Shown one piece after another: positions 23,646 to 32,714 of a stretch of 64,000 bases of DNA; the first letter of the stretch is position 1, and each line of letters opens with the position of its first letter. Position numbers and translations under genes: made by a program. The stretch covers positions 248,001 through 312,000 of the forward strand of contig CAVOQQ010000002.1 in assembly GCA_963698395.1 (NCBI GenBank). Direction: 5' to 3'. The notes below the pieces were generated by a model. That model searched no databases and was not told where the DNA came from. It worked only from the letters and a program-made list of their open reading frames with translations. The stretch is from JBBQUN01 sp963698395. Its GTDB lineage: Bacteria; Actinomycetota; Acidimicrobiia; Acidimicrobiales; SZUA-35.

Positions 23646-26600
23646 GTGTATCTGAAATCCTTGGCGATCAAGGGATTCAAGTCATTCGCTGATCCAGCGA
23701 CGCTCGAGCTCGAGCCCGGCGTCACGGTGGTCGTCGGCCCCAATGGTTCGGGCAAGTCCAACGTCGTCGATGCCATGGCGTGGGTGCTGGGCGCCCAGGC
23801 GCCCAAGGCGGTTCGCTCCCAGAAGATGGACGATGTCATCTTCGCCGGCACGGCGAAGCGACCGGCGCTCGGTCGCGCCGAGGTGTCGATCACGATCGAC
23901 AACAGCGATGGCACGCTGCCCATCGAGTTCTCCGAAGTCCAGATCACCCGCACCCTCTTTCGAACCGGCGAGTCCGAGTACGCCATCAACGGTGTGTCCT
24001 GTCGGCTGCTCGACGTGCAAGACCTGCTCTCCGACTCCGGCGTCGGACGCCAGCAGCACATCATCGTGTCGCAGGGCCAGATCGACGCCGTGCTCAATGC
24101 TCGGCCGGAGGAGCGTCGCCAGATCATCGAAGAAGCCGCCGGCGTCCTCAAGTATCGCAAGCGCAAAGAACGCTCCGAGCGTCGCCTGGCCTCGACCGAC
24201 GACAACCTCGCCCGGCTGGCCGACCTGGTCCGCGAGGTCAAGCGCCAGCTCAAACCGCTGGAGAAACAGGCCAACGCGGCCCGACGGCACGGCGACCTCG
24301 TCACCGAACTCACCGCGCTCAAGCTCCACCTCACCGGTCGCGAGCTGAAGGCGATCACCACCGCTCTGGAATCGGCCAAGCGTCAGCACCACGAGTTCGA
24401 CGCCCGCGAGACCGACCTCAAGGTCAAGCTCGCTCGTCTCGACTCGATCGTCATCGATGCCGAGGCGGAGTTGCGTGCCCTCGGCGGCTCCGACGTCAGC
24501 GACATCCTCAGCCGTGCTCGCAGCTTGCGAGAGCGCATCCGGGGTCAGGTCAACGTGGTGTCCGAACGTCATCGTCGTCTCTCCGGCGAACTGCAGTCCT
24601 CGGTCGATGAAGGTGTCGTGTCGAGCCTCGAGGCCGAATCGGCCCGGATTGCGAGCGATCTCGAGGCCACGGTCGCAGAGAAGGCAGCACTTGCCCCCGA
24701 GTTCGAGTCGCTCGAAGCACGGGCCCAAGCCATTGCCGGCGATCTCGCCGACTTCGAAGCCGAGTGGGGCGAGGGTGTCGGCCCGACACCGGCTGCGGCT
24801 GCCGAGGTGCGGGCGCAGGTGAACGCGCTGCGTTCGGCGGCCGAACGGGATCGGCAGGAGAGCAATCGGATCCTCGAGCAGCTCGAAACCATCTCGGAGC
24901 GTCGCGACCGCCTCGCTCGCGACGGTGAGGCGGCGGCAGCCGACGCGGCCAGGCTGGAGACCGACGAGCTCCCGGCTCTCGAAGCCGCCCTCGCACTGGC
25001 GCAGAACGACCGAGACCGCGCCGAGGCCCGTCTCGAAGCCGCCACCGAAGACCGGCGAAGTGCCGATGCCGACGTCAACCGCTGGGAGGCCAGGGCCGAT
25101 GCACTCGAGCAAGCCCTGGCGTCGGCTCGCAGCGCCGCCGGCGCCGATGCGCTGGCCCACGCCGACGGTGTGCTCGGCATTCTCCTCGACCTGGTCGACA
25201 TCGACCACGGCTGGGATGCAGCCGTCGAAGCCGCCGCCGGTGAAGCCCTGCAAGCGGTCGTGGTCGACGACGTCGCCAACGGTCGGGCAGCACTCGATGC
25301 ACTCGCCAACAACGATCTCACGGGCGCTGTGCTCGCCCTGTCGTCCGTGGCACGTGCGACGCCTGCTCGTCCTTCCGAAAGAGGGCCGACGCCGAGCTTT
25401 GGCCAGTCGGTGCGTGATCGAGTGCGCTCGACCCGGCCCGATGTCGATCCGCTGCTCGACGCCCTGTTCTCCGACGCCGTTGCCGTCGAGGGTGACTGGC
25501 GCTCGGCGGTCGATGCCGCACTCGAGCATCCCGACGTCACCGTGGTCACCCGCAACGGCGACCGCTTTTCGGGATCGGGCTGGCGTATCGGTCAGGCCGG
25601 AACCGGCGCCACGGGGGCTGCACTCGACGAGGCTCGCCACGAAGCCGAGACCGCCCTTCGTCGAGCCGGCGAAGCAGCTGCCACCGTCGAGGAGTGTCGC
25701 TCTGAACTCGAGCAGGCCAAGCAGCAGCACCGCCGGCTCGACGAACAGCATCGAGCAGCTCGACGCGAGCTCGAGAACGCAACGGCAGCAGCCGAGCGGG
25801 CCGAGACCGAAGTCGAGCGAGTGTCCGCCGATCGGGTCCGTCTCCAGGACCAGCAGGCCGAGATCGCCGCTCGCCAAGACCGCGACCGGTCAGAACTCGA
25901 CGAGCTCCAGCTCCAGCTGCCAGGTCTCGAGGCCGACGAAGCCGCGCATCTCGACCGCACCCAGCAGATGGGTCGGCTGCGAGCCTCGCTCGAAGAGCGC
26001 AACCGCGCCCTGGCTTCGGTCCGGACCAACCTCGAGGTGAAGGCCGCCGGCATCGGCGAGCGTGAGGAGATCCTGCGCAAGCGGGCCGGCGAAGTCGAGC
26101 AGCGGCTCGAACGCCTGGTCGTCGAACGCGAGCAGGCCAGGGTGCGCAGAGAGAAGCTCGAGGTTCAGCTTCGCGTCGTGCAAGGGCTCGGCCAGGAGCT
26201 CGACGACTACGGCCGACGACTGTCCGACTGGCTCGTTGCCCTCGAAGCCGAACAACAGCAGCAGTCCGCTGCGGTCAAAGACGTGTCTCGGCAGCTGTCG
26301 GCACGGCGCAACGAGCGAAAGCAGGCCGAACACGAGCTCGTCGAGGTGCGCGAGCGCCGGTCCAAGGTCGAACTGGGTGAAACGGAGGCTCGGGTTCGAC
26401 TCGAGACCCTCACCGAAGCCATGCGTCGCGAGCTCGATGTCGAGCCCGAGGTCGCCATGAACGCCCCGCTGCCCGAGGTGCCCGCCAACGCCACTCCCGA
26501 GAGTCGAGTGCGAGATCTCGAGCGCGAGCTCAAGATGCTCGGCCCGATCAATCCGCTGGCACTCGAGGAGTACGCCGAGATCCAGGAACGCCACGAGTTC

Positions 26601-27194
26601 CTCACCGGTCAGCTCGAAGACATCAAGTCGAGTCGGCGTGAGCTGCAGCGTCTGATTCGCGAGATCGACGAGCGGATCGTCACGGTGTTCTCCGACGCCT
26701 ACGCCGACGTCGCCACCAACTTCACCGACCTGTTCGACACCTTGTTTCCGGGGGGCAAGGGCACCGTGCAGCTCACCAACCCCGAAGATCTCCTGAACTG
26801 TGGTGTCGAGATCGAGGCCAAGCCGGGCGGGAAGAACGTGAAGAAGCTGTCGCTGCTCTCCGGCGGCGAGCGGTCGCTGACGGCCCTCGGCTTCTTGTTC
26901 GCCGTCTTCCGCAGCCGTCCGTCGCCGTTCTATGTGATGGACGAGGTCGAGGCTGCGCTCGACGACATGAACATCAGCCGGTTCCTGTCGTTGGTCGATG
27001 AGTTCCGCAAGGACGCCCAGCTCATCATCGTGAGTCACCAGAAGCGCACCATGGAAGCGGCCGATGTGCTCTACGGCGTGTCGATGAAGCCGGGCGGATC
27101 ATCGAAGGTGGTCAGCGAGAAGGTCGAGAAGCAGCGATCCGAGATCGACCTCACGGCCGACCCTCAGCGGACAGACGAGCAGATCCAGCTCTGA
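23646..27194 (+). CDS. smc: Chromosome segregation protein SMC
   Basis: 1182-residue condensin ATPase. Starts with LKSLAIKGFKSFADPATLEL. Walker A VGPNGSGKSNVVDAM (~32-46), Q-loop region, long coiled coils flanking a hinge at ~500-640 (GVLGILLDLVDIDHGWDAAVEAAAG...), ABC signature LLSGGERSLTALGFLF (~1077) and Walker B FYVMDEVEAALDD (~1098). Length matches bacterial SMC. Binds DNA with ScpA/ScpB (not in window) to organise chromosomes. Its place after rnc-mutM and before ftsY is the actinobacterial order. Confidence 0.97.
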   Translation: MYLKSLAIKGFKSFADPATLELEPGVTVVVGPNGSGKSNVVDAMAWVLGAQAPKAVRSQKMDDVIFAGTAKRPALGRAEVSITIDNSDGTLPIEFSEVQITRTLFRTGESEYAINGVSCRLLDVQDLLSDSGVGRQQHIIVSQGQIDAVLNARPEERRQIIEEAAGVLKYRKRKERSERRLASTDDNLARLADLVREVKRQLKPLEKQANAARRHGDLVTELTALKLHLTGRELKAITTALESAKRQHHEFDARETDLKVKLARLDSIVIDAEAELRALGGSDVSDILSRARSLRERIRGQVNVVSERHRRLSGELQSSVDEGVVSSLEAESARIASDLEATVAEKAALAPEFESLEARAQAIAGDLADFEAEWGEGVGPTPAAAAEVRAQVNALRSAAERDRQESNRILEQLETISERRDRLARDGEAAAADAARLETDELPALEAALALAQNDRDRAEARLEAATEDRRSADADVNRWEARADALEQALASARSAAGADALAHADGVLGILLDLVDIDHGWDAAVEAAAGEALQAVVVDDVANGRAALDALANNDLTGAVLALSSVARATPARPSERGPTPSFGQSVRDRVRSTRPDVDPLLDALFSDAVAVEGDWRSAVDAALEHPDVTVVTRNGDRFSGSGWRIGQAGTGATGAALDEARHEAETALRRAGEAAATVEECRSELEQAKQQHRRLDEQHRAARRELENATAAAERAETEVERVSADRVRLQDQQAEIAARQDRDRSELDELQLQLPGLEADEAAHLDRTQQMGRLRASLEERNRALASVRTNLEVKAAGIGEREEILRKRAGEVEQRLERLVVEREQARVRREKLEVQLRVVQGLGQELDDYGRRLSDWLVALEAEQQQQSAAVKDVSRQLSARRNERKQAEHELVEVRERRSKVELGETEARVRLETLTEAMRRELDVEPEVAMNAPLPEVPANATPESRVRDLERELKMLGPINPLALEEYAEIQERHEFLTGQLEDIKSSRRELQRLIREIDERIVTVFSDAYADVATNFTDLFDTLFPGGKGTVQLTNPEDLLNCGVEIEAKPGGKNVKKLSLLSGGERSLTALGFLFAVFRSRPSPFYVMDEVEAALDDMNISRFLSLVDEFRKDAQLIIVSHQKRTMEAADVLYGVSMKPGGSSKVVSEKVEKQRSEIDLTADPQRTDEQIQL

Positions 27195-27203
27195 CACCAC
27201 GGC

Positions 27204-27224
27204 TCGCCACACCAGGCGTGGCGA
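27204..27224. terminator. Bidirectional hairpin between smc and VWA gene
   Basis: Arms tcgccac and gtggcga (7 bp) around a 7-base loop, in the 40-bp gap between two convergent genes. Confidence 0.55.
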
Positions 27225-27234
27225 ACCCGACTTG

Positions 27235-28209
27235 CTATACGAGGCGCTGGAACCACCAGGCGCTGAGCACCGAGGAGATCAGCAGCAGGACCAGGCCGCC
27301 GCCGACGAACCAGTCGGTGACCTCTCCCAATTCGGTTTCGTAACCGATTGCCGAACCGATGTCTTGGTAGACCGCCTCGAGCTCGCTCAGGTTCTCGGCG
27401 GCGAAGAAGCTGCCGCCGGTCGCATCGGCGATTGCCCGCAGGTTGTCGTCGCGGACCGGCACCGGAATCATCTCTTGCTCGACCTGGGGTGTTGCCGGGT
27501 CGTCATAGGCGATCGCACCGTTCCTCGTGCCGAAGGCGATGGTCGACACCTGGACGTCATCGGCCACCGCTTGGGCGACGGCCTCGGCATCGGGTCGGCC
27601 CACGGTGGTCTCACCGTCGGACAGCAAGACGATGCGTGCCGGCGGGATCTCGCCGTTCTCGTCGGCTCCGGGTGCAGCAGCGAGGGCATCGAGCGAGGTG
27701 AAGATCGCCTCGCCGATGGCGGTCGACTCGGCGAGTTGGAGGCGGTCGATGGCGCGATGGGCCGCCGCTCGGTCGGTGGTGGGGGGGACGAGAACGCTGG
27801 CCTGGCCGGCAAAGGCAACGATGCCGACGTTGAGTGTGGAGGGCAGTTGATCGACGAAGCGGCTGGCTGCCTCCTGCGCGGCGAGCAGGCGGGTCGGGTC
27901 GACATCGGCGGCTTCCATCGACAGTGAGACGTCGATGGCGACGATCACCGTTGCCCGCTCCCGTGGAACCTGGCGTTCGGTTGCCGGCTGGGCGAAGGCG
28001 GTGACGAGCGCGGTGAGCGCGGCGAGAAAGACGGCGGTGACGCCGTGTCGTCGCCACCCCGGGCGATTGGGCAGCACCGAGTCGAGCATGTGCGCCGAAG
28101 CGAGTCGGGCGGCGTAGGTGTTGCGTCGACGTTGTGCGAGCACGTAGACGACCGCCAGGAGGGCGACCCCGAGGAGAAGCCAGAGTCGGACGGGGGAGAG
28201 GAAGCTCAT
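27235..28209 (-). CDS. VWA-domain membrane protein (BatA/BatB-like)
   Basis: 324 residues: N-terminal hydrophobic helices (FLSPVRLWLLLGVALLAVVYVLA and a second near residue 60), a von Willebrand factor A domain with the MIDAS motif VAIDVSLSMEAADVDPTR and LLSDGETTVGRPD, and a C-terminal transmembrane helix. This is the Bat-type arrangement. Last gene of the moxR-DUF58-VWA operon, with a 4-bp overlap with DUF58. Such trios are thought to act as metal-dependent chaperone or envelope-stress systems; precise role unknown. Confidence 0.88.
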   Translation of the reverse strand: MSFLSPVRLWLLLGVALLAVVYVLAQRRRNTYAARLASAHMLDSVLPNRPGWRRHGVTAVFLAALTALVTAFAQPATERQVPRERATVIVAIDVSLSMEAADVDPTRLLAAQEAASRFVDQLPSTLNVGIVAFAGQASVLVPPTTDRAAAHRAIDRLQLAESTAIGEAIFTSLDALAAAPGADENGEIPPARIVLLSDGETTVGRPDAEAVAQAVADDVQVSTIAFGTRNGAIAYDDPATPQVEQEMIPVPVRDDNLRAIADATGGSFFAAENLSELEAVYQDIGSAIGYETELGEVTDWFVGGGLVLLLISSVLSAWWFQRLV

Positions 28210-29150
28210 CGTCGCGCTCCCGGAGCGTTCATGCGCATGCGGCGATTGGCCATGAAGGTGACGACATCGTCGAGCCAGGGCCGGTCGGTGACGAGGCGCA
28301 GGTGTTCGATGCGGTGCTTGCGAAAGGTGTCGGCAAGGTGCTCGTGGTGTTGGGCGGCGGCTTCGGCATAGGCCGCACGAACCGAAGCCTTGTTCGTTGC
28401 GATCTCACGCAGCCGTCCGGTTCCAGGATCGACCACGGTGAGGAGGCCGACGTTCGGCAGTTCGGCTTCACGCGGGTCGCTCACCTCGATGGCCAGCACG
28501 TCATGACGAACCGACGCGATCGCGAGCGCCGCTTCCCAGCCCTCGCCGACACGGAAGTCGGAGATGACGGCGAGGAATCCCCGCCGCTTGGCCAGGCCGT
28601 TGAGGCGGTGGAGGGCACCGGTCAGATCGGTGACGGTGGTGGCGTCGTGTCGGGGGCTGTCGGCGAGCGTGTGCAGGATGTGGAGGAGATGGCGGCGTGA
28701 ACCCTTGGCCGGGATCACGGTGAGGCCGTCGCGGGACGTGTCGGTGGTGTCGCCGCCGGCCAGGACGGCACCGATGCGGTTGCCGTCGCGGTTGGTGAGG
28801 AAACCGACGGCGGCAGCGCCGGCGAGCACGAGGTCTCGCTTCTCGACGTCGGCGGTGCCGAAATCGAGGCGGGGTGAGCGGTCGGCCAGGATCCAGGTCT
28901 CGAGTTCACGGTCGGCGATGGTCTGGCGGATGTAGGGCTCCGAGAGTCGAGCCGTGACGTTCCAATCCATGCGTCTGACGTCGTCTCCCGGCGCATATCG
29001 GCGGGTCTCGCCGAGCTCACTGCCGTGACCGGGAACGAGGCCGCGGTGGTCGCCGTGGAGGAGCCCATCGAGGCGAAGGGTCACGTCGAGCTCGAGACGG
29101 CGAAGCAGTTCTCGCGTGCGCCCGTCGGAGACGTCGGACGCATCGATCAC
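28206..29150 (-). CDS. DUF58-domain protein
   Basis: 314 residues. Contains the DUF58 hallmark GETRRYAPGDDVRRMDWNVTARL followed by a VWA-like fold with a D-rich strand (ETWILADRSPRLDFG). It is flanked by moxR and VWA genes with 4-bp overlaps on both sides, the standard order. DUF58 proteins work with MoxR ATPases; the function is inferred only from context. Confidence 0.9.
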   Translation of the reverse strand: MIDASDVSDGRTRELLRRLELDVTLRLDGLLHGDHRGLVPGHGSELGETRRYAPGDDVRRMDWNVTARLSEPYIRQTIADRELETWILADRSPRLDFGTADVEKRDLVLAGAAAVGFLTNRDGNRIGAVLAGGDTTDTSRDGLTVIPAKGSRRHLLHILHTLADSPRHDATTVTDLTGALHRLNGLAKRRGFLAVISDFRVGEGWEAALAIASVRHDVLAIEVSDPREAELPNVGLLTVVDPGTGRLREIATNKASVRAAYAEAAAQHHEHLADTFRKHRIEHLRLVTDRPWLDDVVTFMANRRMRMNAPGARR

Positions 29151-30547
29151 GATCCGCCACCTTCATGGTGAGTGGGCGACGGCGCGCTGGTCGGAGCCCA
29201 GCGGCGGTCGGTGGCTTCGGTCGGCGTGGCTGCCGACTCGCCGGGCATGGGGGGCGTCGAGCCCGATTCGGTCGGGGATCCCGACCGGGCGCCTTGCGCC
29301 GGTGGGGGCGGCGGTGAGGGAAAGGCCTCCGAGGACGGCAGAGGTGGAAGGTTCATCGGCGTGGTGACTTCGTCGGGCGACGGGGCTGCCGGTGAACCGG
29401 GTGCGGGGGCGCCGTTGCTCGACGACGAAGCGGTCGCGGCGCTGGGCCATCCGGCGTCGGGGGTGGTCATCATGGCCGTGGTGGCCTGCGAACCCGATGG
29501 CGTGAACGACCGGGCGGTGGCCGCAGGCACGACCGAGAGCAAGCGGTTGAGGACGTCGTCGGTGGAGAGTCCCTTGGCGAGTGCTTCGTAGGAGAGCATG
29601 AGCCGATGCCGAAGGACGTCGCGGGCCACATCGAAGACGTCTTGCGGCACGACGTAGCTTCGCCCTCGGAGCAGGGCGATGGCCCGACCGGCGGCAACCA
29701 GACCCAGCGAGGCTCGGGGGCTGACGCCGAATTCGATGAGCGGATCGAGTTCGGGCAGCCCACGCAGTGAGGGCTCGCGGGTGGCCATCACGACGTCGAC
29801 GGCGTATTGGGCAACCGAAACGTCGACGTAGACGCGGTCCGCCATCGTCTGCAGTTCCTCGAGTTGATCGAGCGACATCACCCCGTTTGCGCTGGGGGTC
29901 GAGGTGCCCATGCGCCGCACGATCTCGAGCTCCTCCGCCGGCGAGGGATAGCCAACGGTGACCTTCATGAGGAAGCGGTCTCGCTGGGCCTCGGGCAGGG
30001 TGTAGACGCCCTCGGACTCGATGGGGTTCTGGGTGGCGAGGACGAGGAAGGGCTTGGGCAGCGCCCGAGTCTCGCCGCCGATGGACACCTGTCGTTCGGC
30101 CATGACCTCGAGCAGAGCGGACTGCACCTTCGCCGGCGCCCGGTTGATCTCGTCGGTCAGCAGGAGGTTCGCGAAGACCGGGCCCCATTCGATGTCGAAG
30201 CGTTGCTCGTTGGCTCGCCAGATCCGGGTGCCGACGAGGTCGGACGGGAGGAGGTCGGGGGTGAACTGCAACCGGACGAAGGTGCCGCCGATGGCCTGCG
30301 CCAGCGTGGAGACGGCGAGGGTCTTGGCCAATCCGGGCAAGCCCTCGAGCAGGATGTGGCCTCGGGCCAGGAGCGAGACGAGCAGACGTTCGACCATGTG
30401 GTCCTGGCCGACGATCACCTTCTTGACTTCGAACAGGACTCGTTCGAGTTGCTCGGCGGCGAGCTGGGGCGTCTCGAACTCGGCGCGACTCGCCGACAGG
30501 CCGCCATGGTGATCAGCAGGGGAGTGCTCATTCATGAGACCAGTCAA
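29147..30547 (-). CDS. MoxR-family AAA+ ATPase with long Pro/Ser-rich tail
   Basis: 466 residues. The AAA+ core has Walker A LLEGLPGLAKTLAVS, Walker B NLLLTDEINRAPAKVQSALLEVMAERQ, sensor 1 VLATQNPIESEG and the arginine-finger region AQRDRFLMKV. A normal MoxR ends near residue 340. Here ~120 extra residues are rich in Pro, Ser, Thr and Ala and presumably disordered. Starts possible at 30547 or 30535. It is presumed to energise folding or metal insertion for the VWA partner. The divergent response regulator begins 56 bp away. Confidence 0.88.
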   Translation of the reverse strand: MTGLMNEHSPADHHGGLSASRAEFETPQLAAEQLERVLFEVKKVIVGQDHMVERLLVSLLARGHILLEGLPGLAKTLAVSTLAQAIGGTFVRLQFTPDLLPSDLVGTRIWRANEQRFDIEWGPVFANLLLTDEINRAPAKVQSALLEVMAERQVSIGGETRALPKPFLVLATQNPIESEGVYTLPEAQRDRFLMKVTVGYPSPAEELEIVRRMGTSTPSANGVMSLDQLEELQTMADRVYVDVSVAQYAVDVVMATREPSLRGLPELDPLIEFGVSPRASLGLVAAGRAIALLRGRSYVVPQDVFDVARDVLRHRLMLSYEALAKGLSTDDVLNRLLSVVPAATARSFTPSGSQATTAMMTTPDAGWPSAATASSSSNGAPAPGSPAAPSPDEVTTPMNLPPLPSSEAFPSPPPPPAQGARSGSPTESGSTPPMPGESAATPTEATDRRWAPTSAPSPTHHEGGGS

Positions 30548-30603
30548 CCCGATGCAAGCGAAAGCGCGGCGAAAGCGGGAAATTGACCACCTAACGTTGG
30601 GGC

Positions 30604-31323
30604 ATGCGGATTCTTGTTGTCGACGATGAGCCGGAGCTGGCGAGTGCCATCGCCGAATCGCTGCGCCGGGAGGGCTATGCGGTCGATGTCGCTCACGACG
30701 CGCACAGTGCGCTGGACCGACTGATGCTGAACCCGTACGACCTCGTGACGCTCGACCTCACCCTTCCCGACCTCGATGGTCGCGAGGTCTGTCGCCTGAT
30801 CCGCACCGATGCTCGTTATGACCCGTCGACTCGAGTGCTGATGGTGACCGCTCGCGACGAGATCGCCGACCGGGTGGGCGGTCTCGACGACGGAGCGGAC
30901 GACTATCTGGTCAAGCCGTTCGCCCTCGCCGAGCTGTCGGCGAGAGTCCGCAGCCTGCTCCGACGCGAAGTGTCGGGGGAAGACGCCGTCCTCGAGGTCG
31001 GCGATCTCCGGCTCGACACGGCCAAACGGATCGTCACATGGGCCGGCACGCCGATCGAACTCACGACCAAGGAATTCGCCCTGCTGCGGTACTTCATGAG
31101 CAATCTCGGTTCGGTGCTCAGTCAGGAGCGCTTGTTGGAGCACGTCTGGGACGAGATGGTCGACCCGTTCACGAATACGGTGCGGGTCACCGTCGGCACG
31201 CTGCGACGCAAGCTCGCCGCGGCCACCGACGAAGCCTTGATCGAGACCGTGATCGGGGCCGGCTACCGGCTGGTCGACCCGTCGACGAACCACGCCGACC
31301 CGGCGAGCGATCCGACCCGGTGA
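30604..31323 (+). CDS. OmpR/PhoB-family response regulator
   Basis: 239 residues: receiver domain with ILVVDDEPELA, phospho-acceptor Asp in LVTLDLTLPDLDG (~53), MVTARDE and LVKPFALAEL, then a winged-helix DNA-binding domain (LTTKEFALLRYFMSN ... TNTVRVTVGTLRRKL, IETVIGAGYRL). Paired with the histidine kinase that starts at its stop codon. Targets not known; the HtrA gene directly downstream is a reasonable candidate, as in envelope-stress systems. Confidence 0.92.
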   Translation: MRILVVDDEPELASAIAESLRREGYAVDVAHDAHSALDRLMLNPYDLVTLDLTLPDLDGREVCRLIRTDARYDPSTRVLMVTARDEIADRVGGLDDGADDYLVKPFALAELSARVRSLLRREVSGEDAVLEVGDLRLDTAKRIVTWAGTPIELTTKEFALLRYFMSNLGSVLSQERLLEHVWDEMVDPFTNTVRVTVGTLRRKLAAATDEALIETVIGAGYRLVDPSTNHADPASDPTR

Positions 31324-32519
31324 TGCGTTCGCCCCGTTGGAGCCGCACCATTCGCTTCCGGCTCGCCCTCAACTACGGGCTGGTCGTCTTCGCCTTCGGC
31401 AGCCTGCTGGTCGGTGGGCTCTACGTCTTCCAGGCTCGACAGCTCAACGAACCCGTCGTCGCCGAGGGGATCTTCGTCGATCCCGAGGGCCGATTCGTCT
31501 TGTTGGCCAACGGCGAGAGCCAGCGGGTGCAGCTCGAGCTCTTCGAACGCGAGGTCAACCGCCGGTCACTCGAACAGCTTCGACGGAACAGCCTGATCGG
31601 CGTTGCTGCACTTGCGCTCATCAGTTCGGGAGCGGGTTGGTCGCTCGCCGGAACGGCACTCCGGCCGGTGAAGGCGATCGGCGCCGTCGCCAAGGACATC
31701 AGCGGTTCCGACCTCTCCCGGCGAATCGAGATGCCCGGCCCCTCAGACGAGCTGAAGGACCTGGCCGACACGTTCGACGGGATGCTCGATCGAGTGCAAG
31801 ACGCGTTCGAGGAGCAGCGGCGATTCGTCCATGAGGCATCGCACGAGTTGCGCAACCCGCTGGCGATCGCCCGCTCCAATCTCGAGTTGGCGCTCACCGC
31901 CGACGGCCGAGAGCCCGAGGCGAACGATGACGACGATGAACTGCGGAAGGCGGCGGTGATCGCCTACCGGTCGACGGGGCGCATGAGCGTGCTGGTCGAC
32001 GACCTCCTCGAGCAAGCTCGAAACGGCATCAGCGAACTGAAGCAGTCGTCGGTCGACGTCAATCGGCTGCTGGTCGGTTTGGCCTCGGAGTACCGGGCGG
32101 CTGCTTCGTCGGCCGGTGTCGCGCTCGACGTGTCCGGTGTCGGCCCCACGCCGCTCGAAGTGGTCGGTGACGAGCCGGCCCTTCGCCGGGCTGTGGTGAA
32201 TCTCGTGGCCAACGCCCTCCGTCTGGCGCCGTCCGGATCGACCATCACGCTGGCGAGTCGTGTTGCCGACGGCTGGATCGAGCTCGAGGTGCTCGACGAC
32301 GGTCCCGGCATCGATCCAGCCGACCACGAGGCAGTCTTCCAGCGGTTCTGGCGCGGCAACGACGTCGGGGCGGGAAGCGGTCTCGGTCTGAGCATCGTCC
32401 GGCGGATCGCCGAGCGCCACGGCGGATCGGTCGTGGTCGATTCCTCGCTGGGCAATGGTGCACGATTCACCATCCGACTTCCCGATCAGCGTGGTTCGTC
32501 GGCCAAACTCGGTACGTGA
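31323..32519 (+). CDS. Membrane sensor histidine kinase
   Basis: 398 residues with two transmembrane helices (LALNYGLVVFAFGSLLVGGLY and SLIGVAALALISSGAGWSLAG) enclosing a short (~75-residue) sensor loop, a HAMP linker, H-box FVHEASHELRNPLAIA, N-box VVNLVANALRLAPSG, G1 VLDDGPGIDP and G2 GAGSGLGLSIVRR. All catalytic elements are intact. ATG 31323 shares its A with the stop of the regulator gene; GTG 31320 is also in frame. Senses an unknown signal across the membrane. Confidence 0.92.
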   Translation: MRSPRWSRTIRFRLALNYGLVVFAFGSLLVGGLYVFQARQLNEPVVAEGIFVDPEGRFVLLANGESQRVQLELFEREVNRRSLEQLRRNSLIGVAALALISSGAGWSLAGTALRPVKAIGAVAKDISGSDLSRRIEMPGPSDELKDLADTFDGMLDRVQDAFEEQRRFVHEASHELRNPLAIARSNLELALTADGREPEANDDDDELRKAAVIAYRSTGRMSVLVDDLLEQARNGISELKQSSVDVNRLLVGLASEYRAAASSAGVALDVSGVGPTPLEVVGDEPALRRAVVNLVANALRLAPSGSTITLASRVADGWIELEVLDDGPGIDPADHEAVFQRFWRGNDVGAGSGLGLSIVRRIAERHGGSVVVDSSLGNGARFTIRLPDQRGSSAKLGT

Positions 32520-32574
32520 TCCAACGACGACCAAGCAACACGACGGCCATCGGATGGCCAAGGTGATGGTCGTC

Positions 32575-32590
32575 CTCGCCCCGAGGCGAG
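32575..32590 (+). terminator. Hairpin after two-component operon
   Basis: Arms ctcgcc/ggcgag with a four-base loop (ccga), followed by cctttacg. Lies 55 bp past the kinase stop and before the HtrA gene. A ggccatc/gatggcc palindrome lies just ahead of it. Confidence 0.5.
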
Positions 32591-32714
32591 CCTTTACGCC
32601 GACTTTTCAGCTCGGTCCCTAAGGTCGAACCAACGCCTGACGAAGACGGGCGACGAGACGCCGATCGACTTCGGTCCATTCGGATCGAGCCGTCGCACCA
32701 TGAAGGAGCTAGCC

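Noticed and set aside
32700..32714. HtrA start at ATG 32700
   Set aside because: The aaggag that would initiate translation lies inside the first codons; GTG 32715 has correct spacing.
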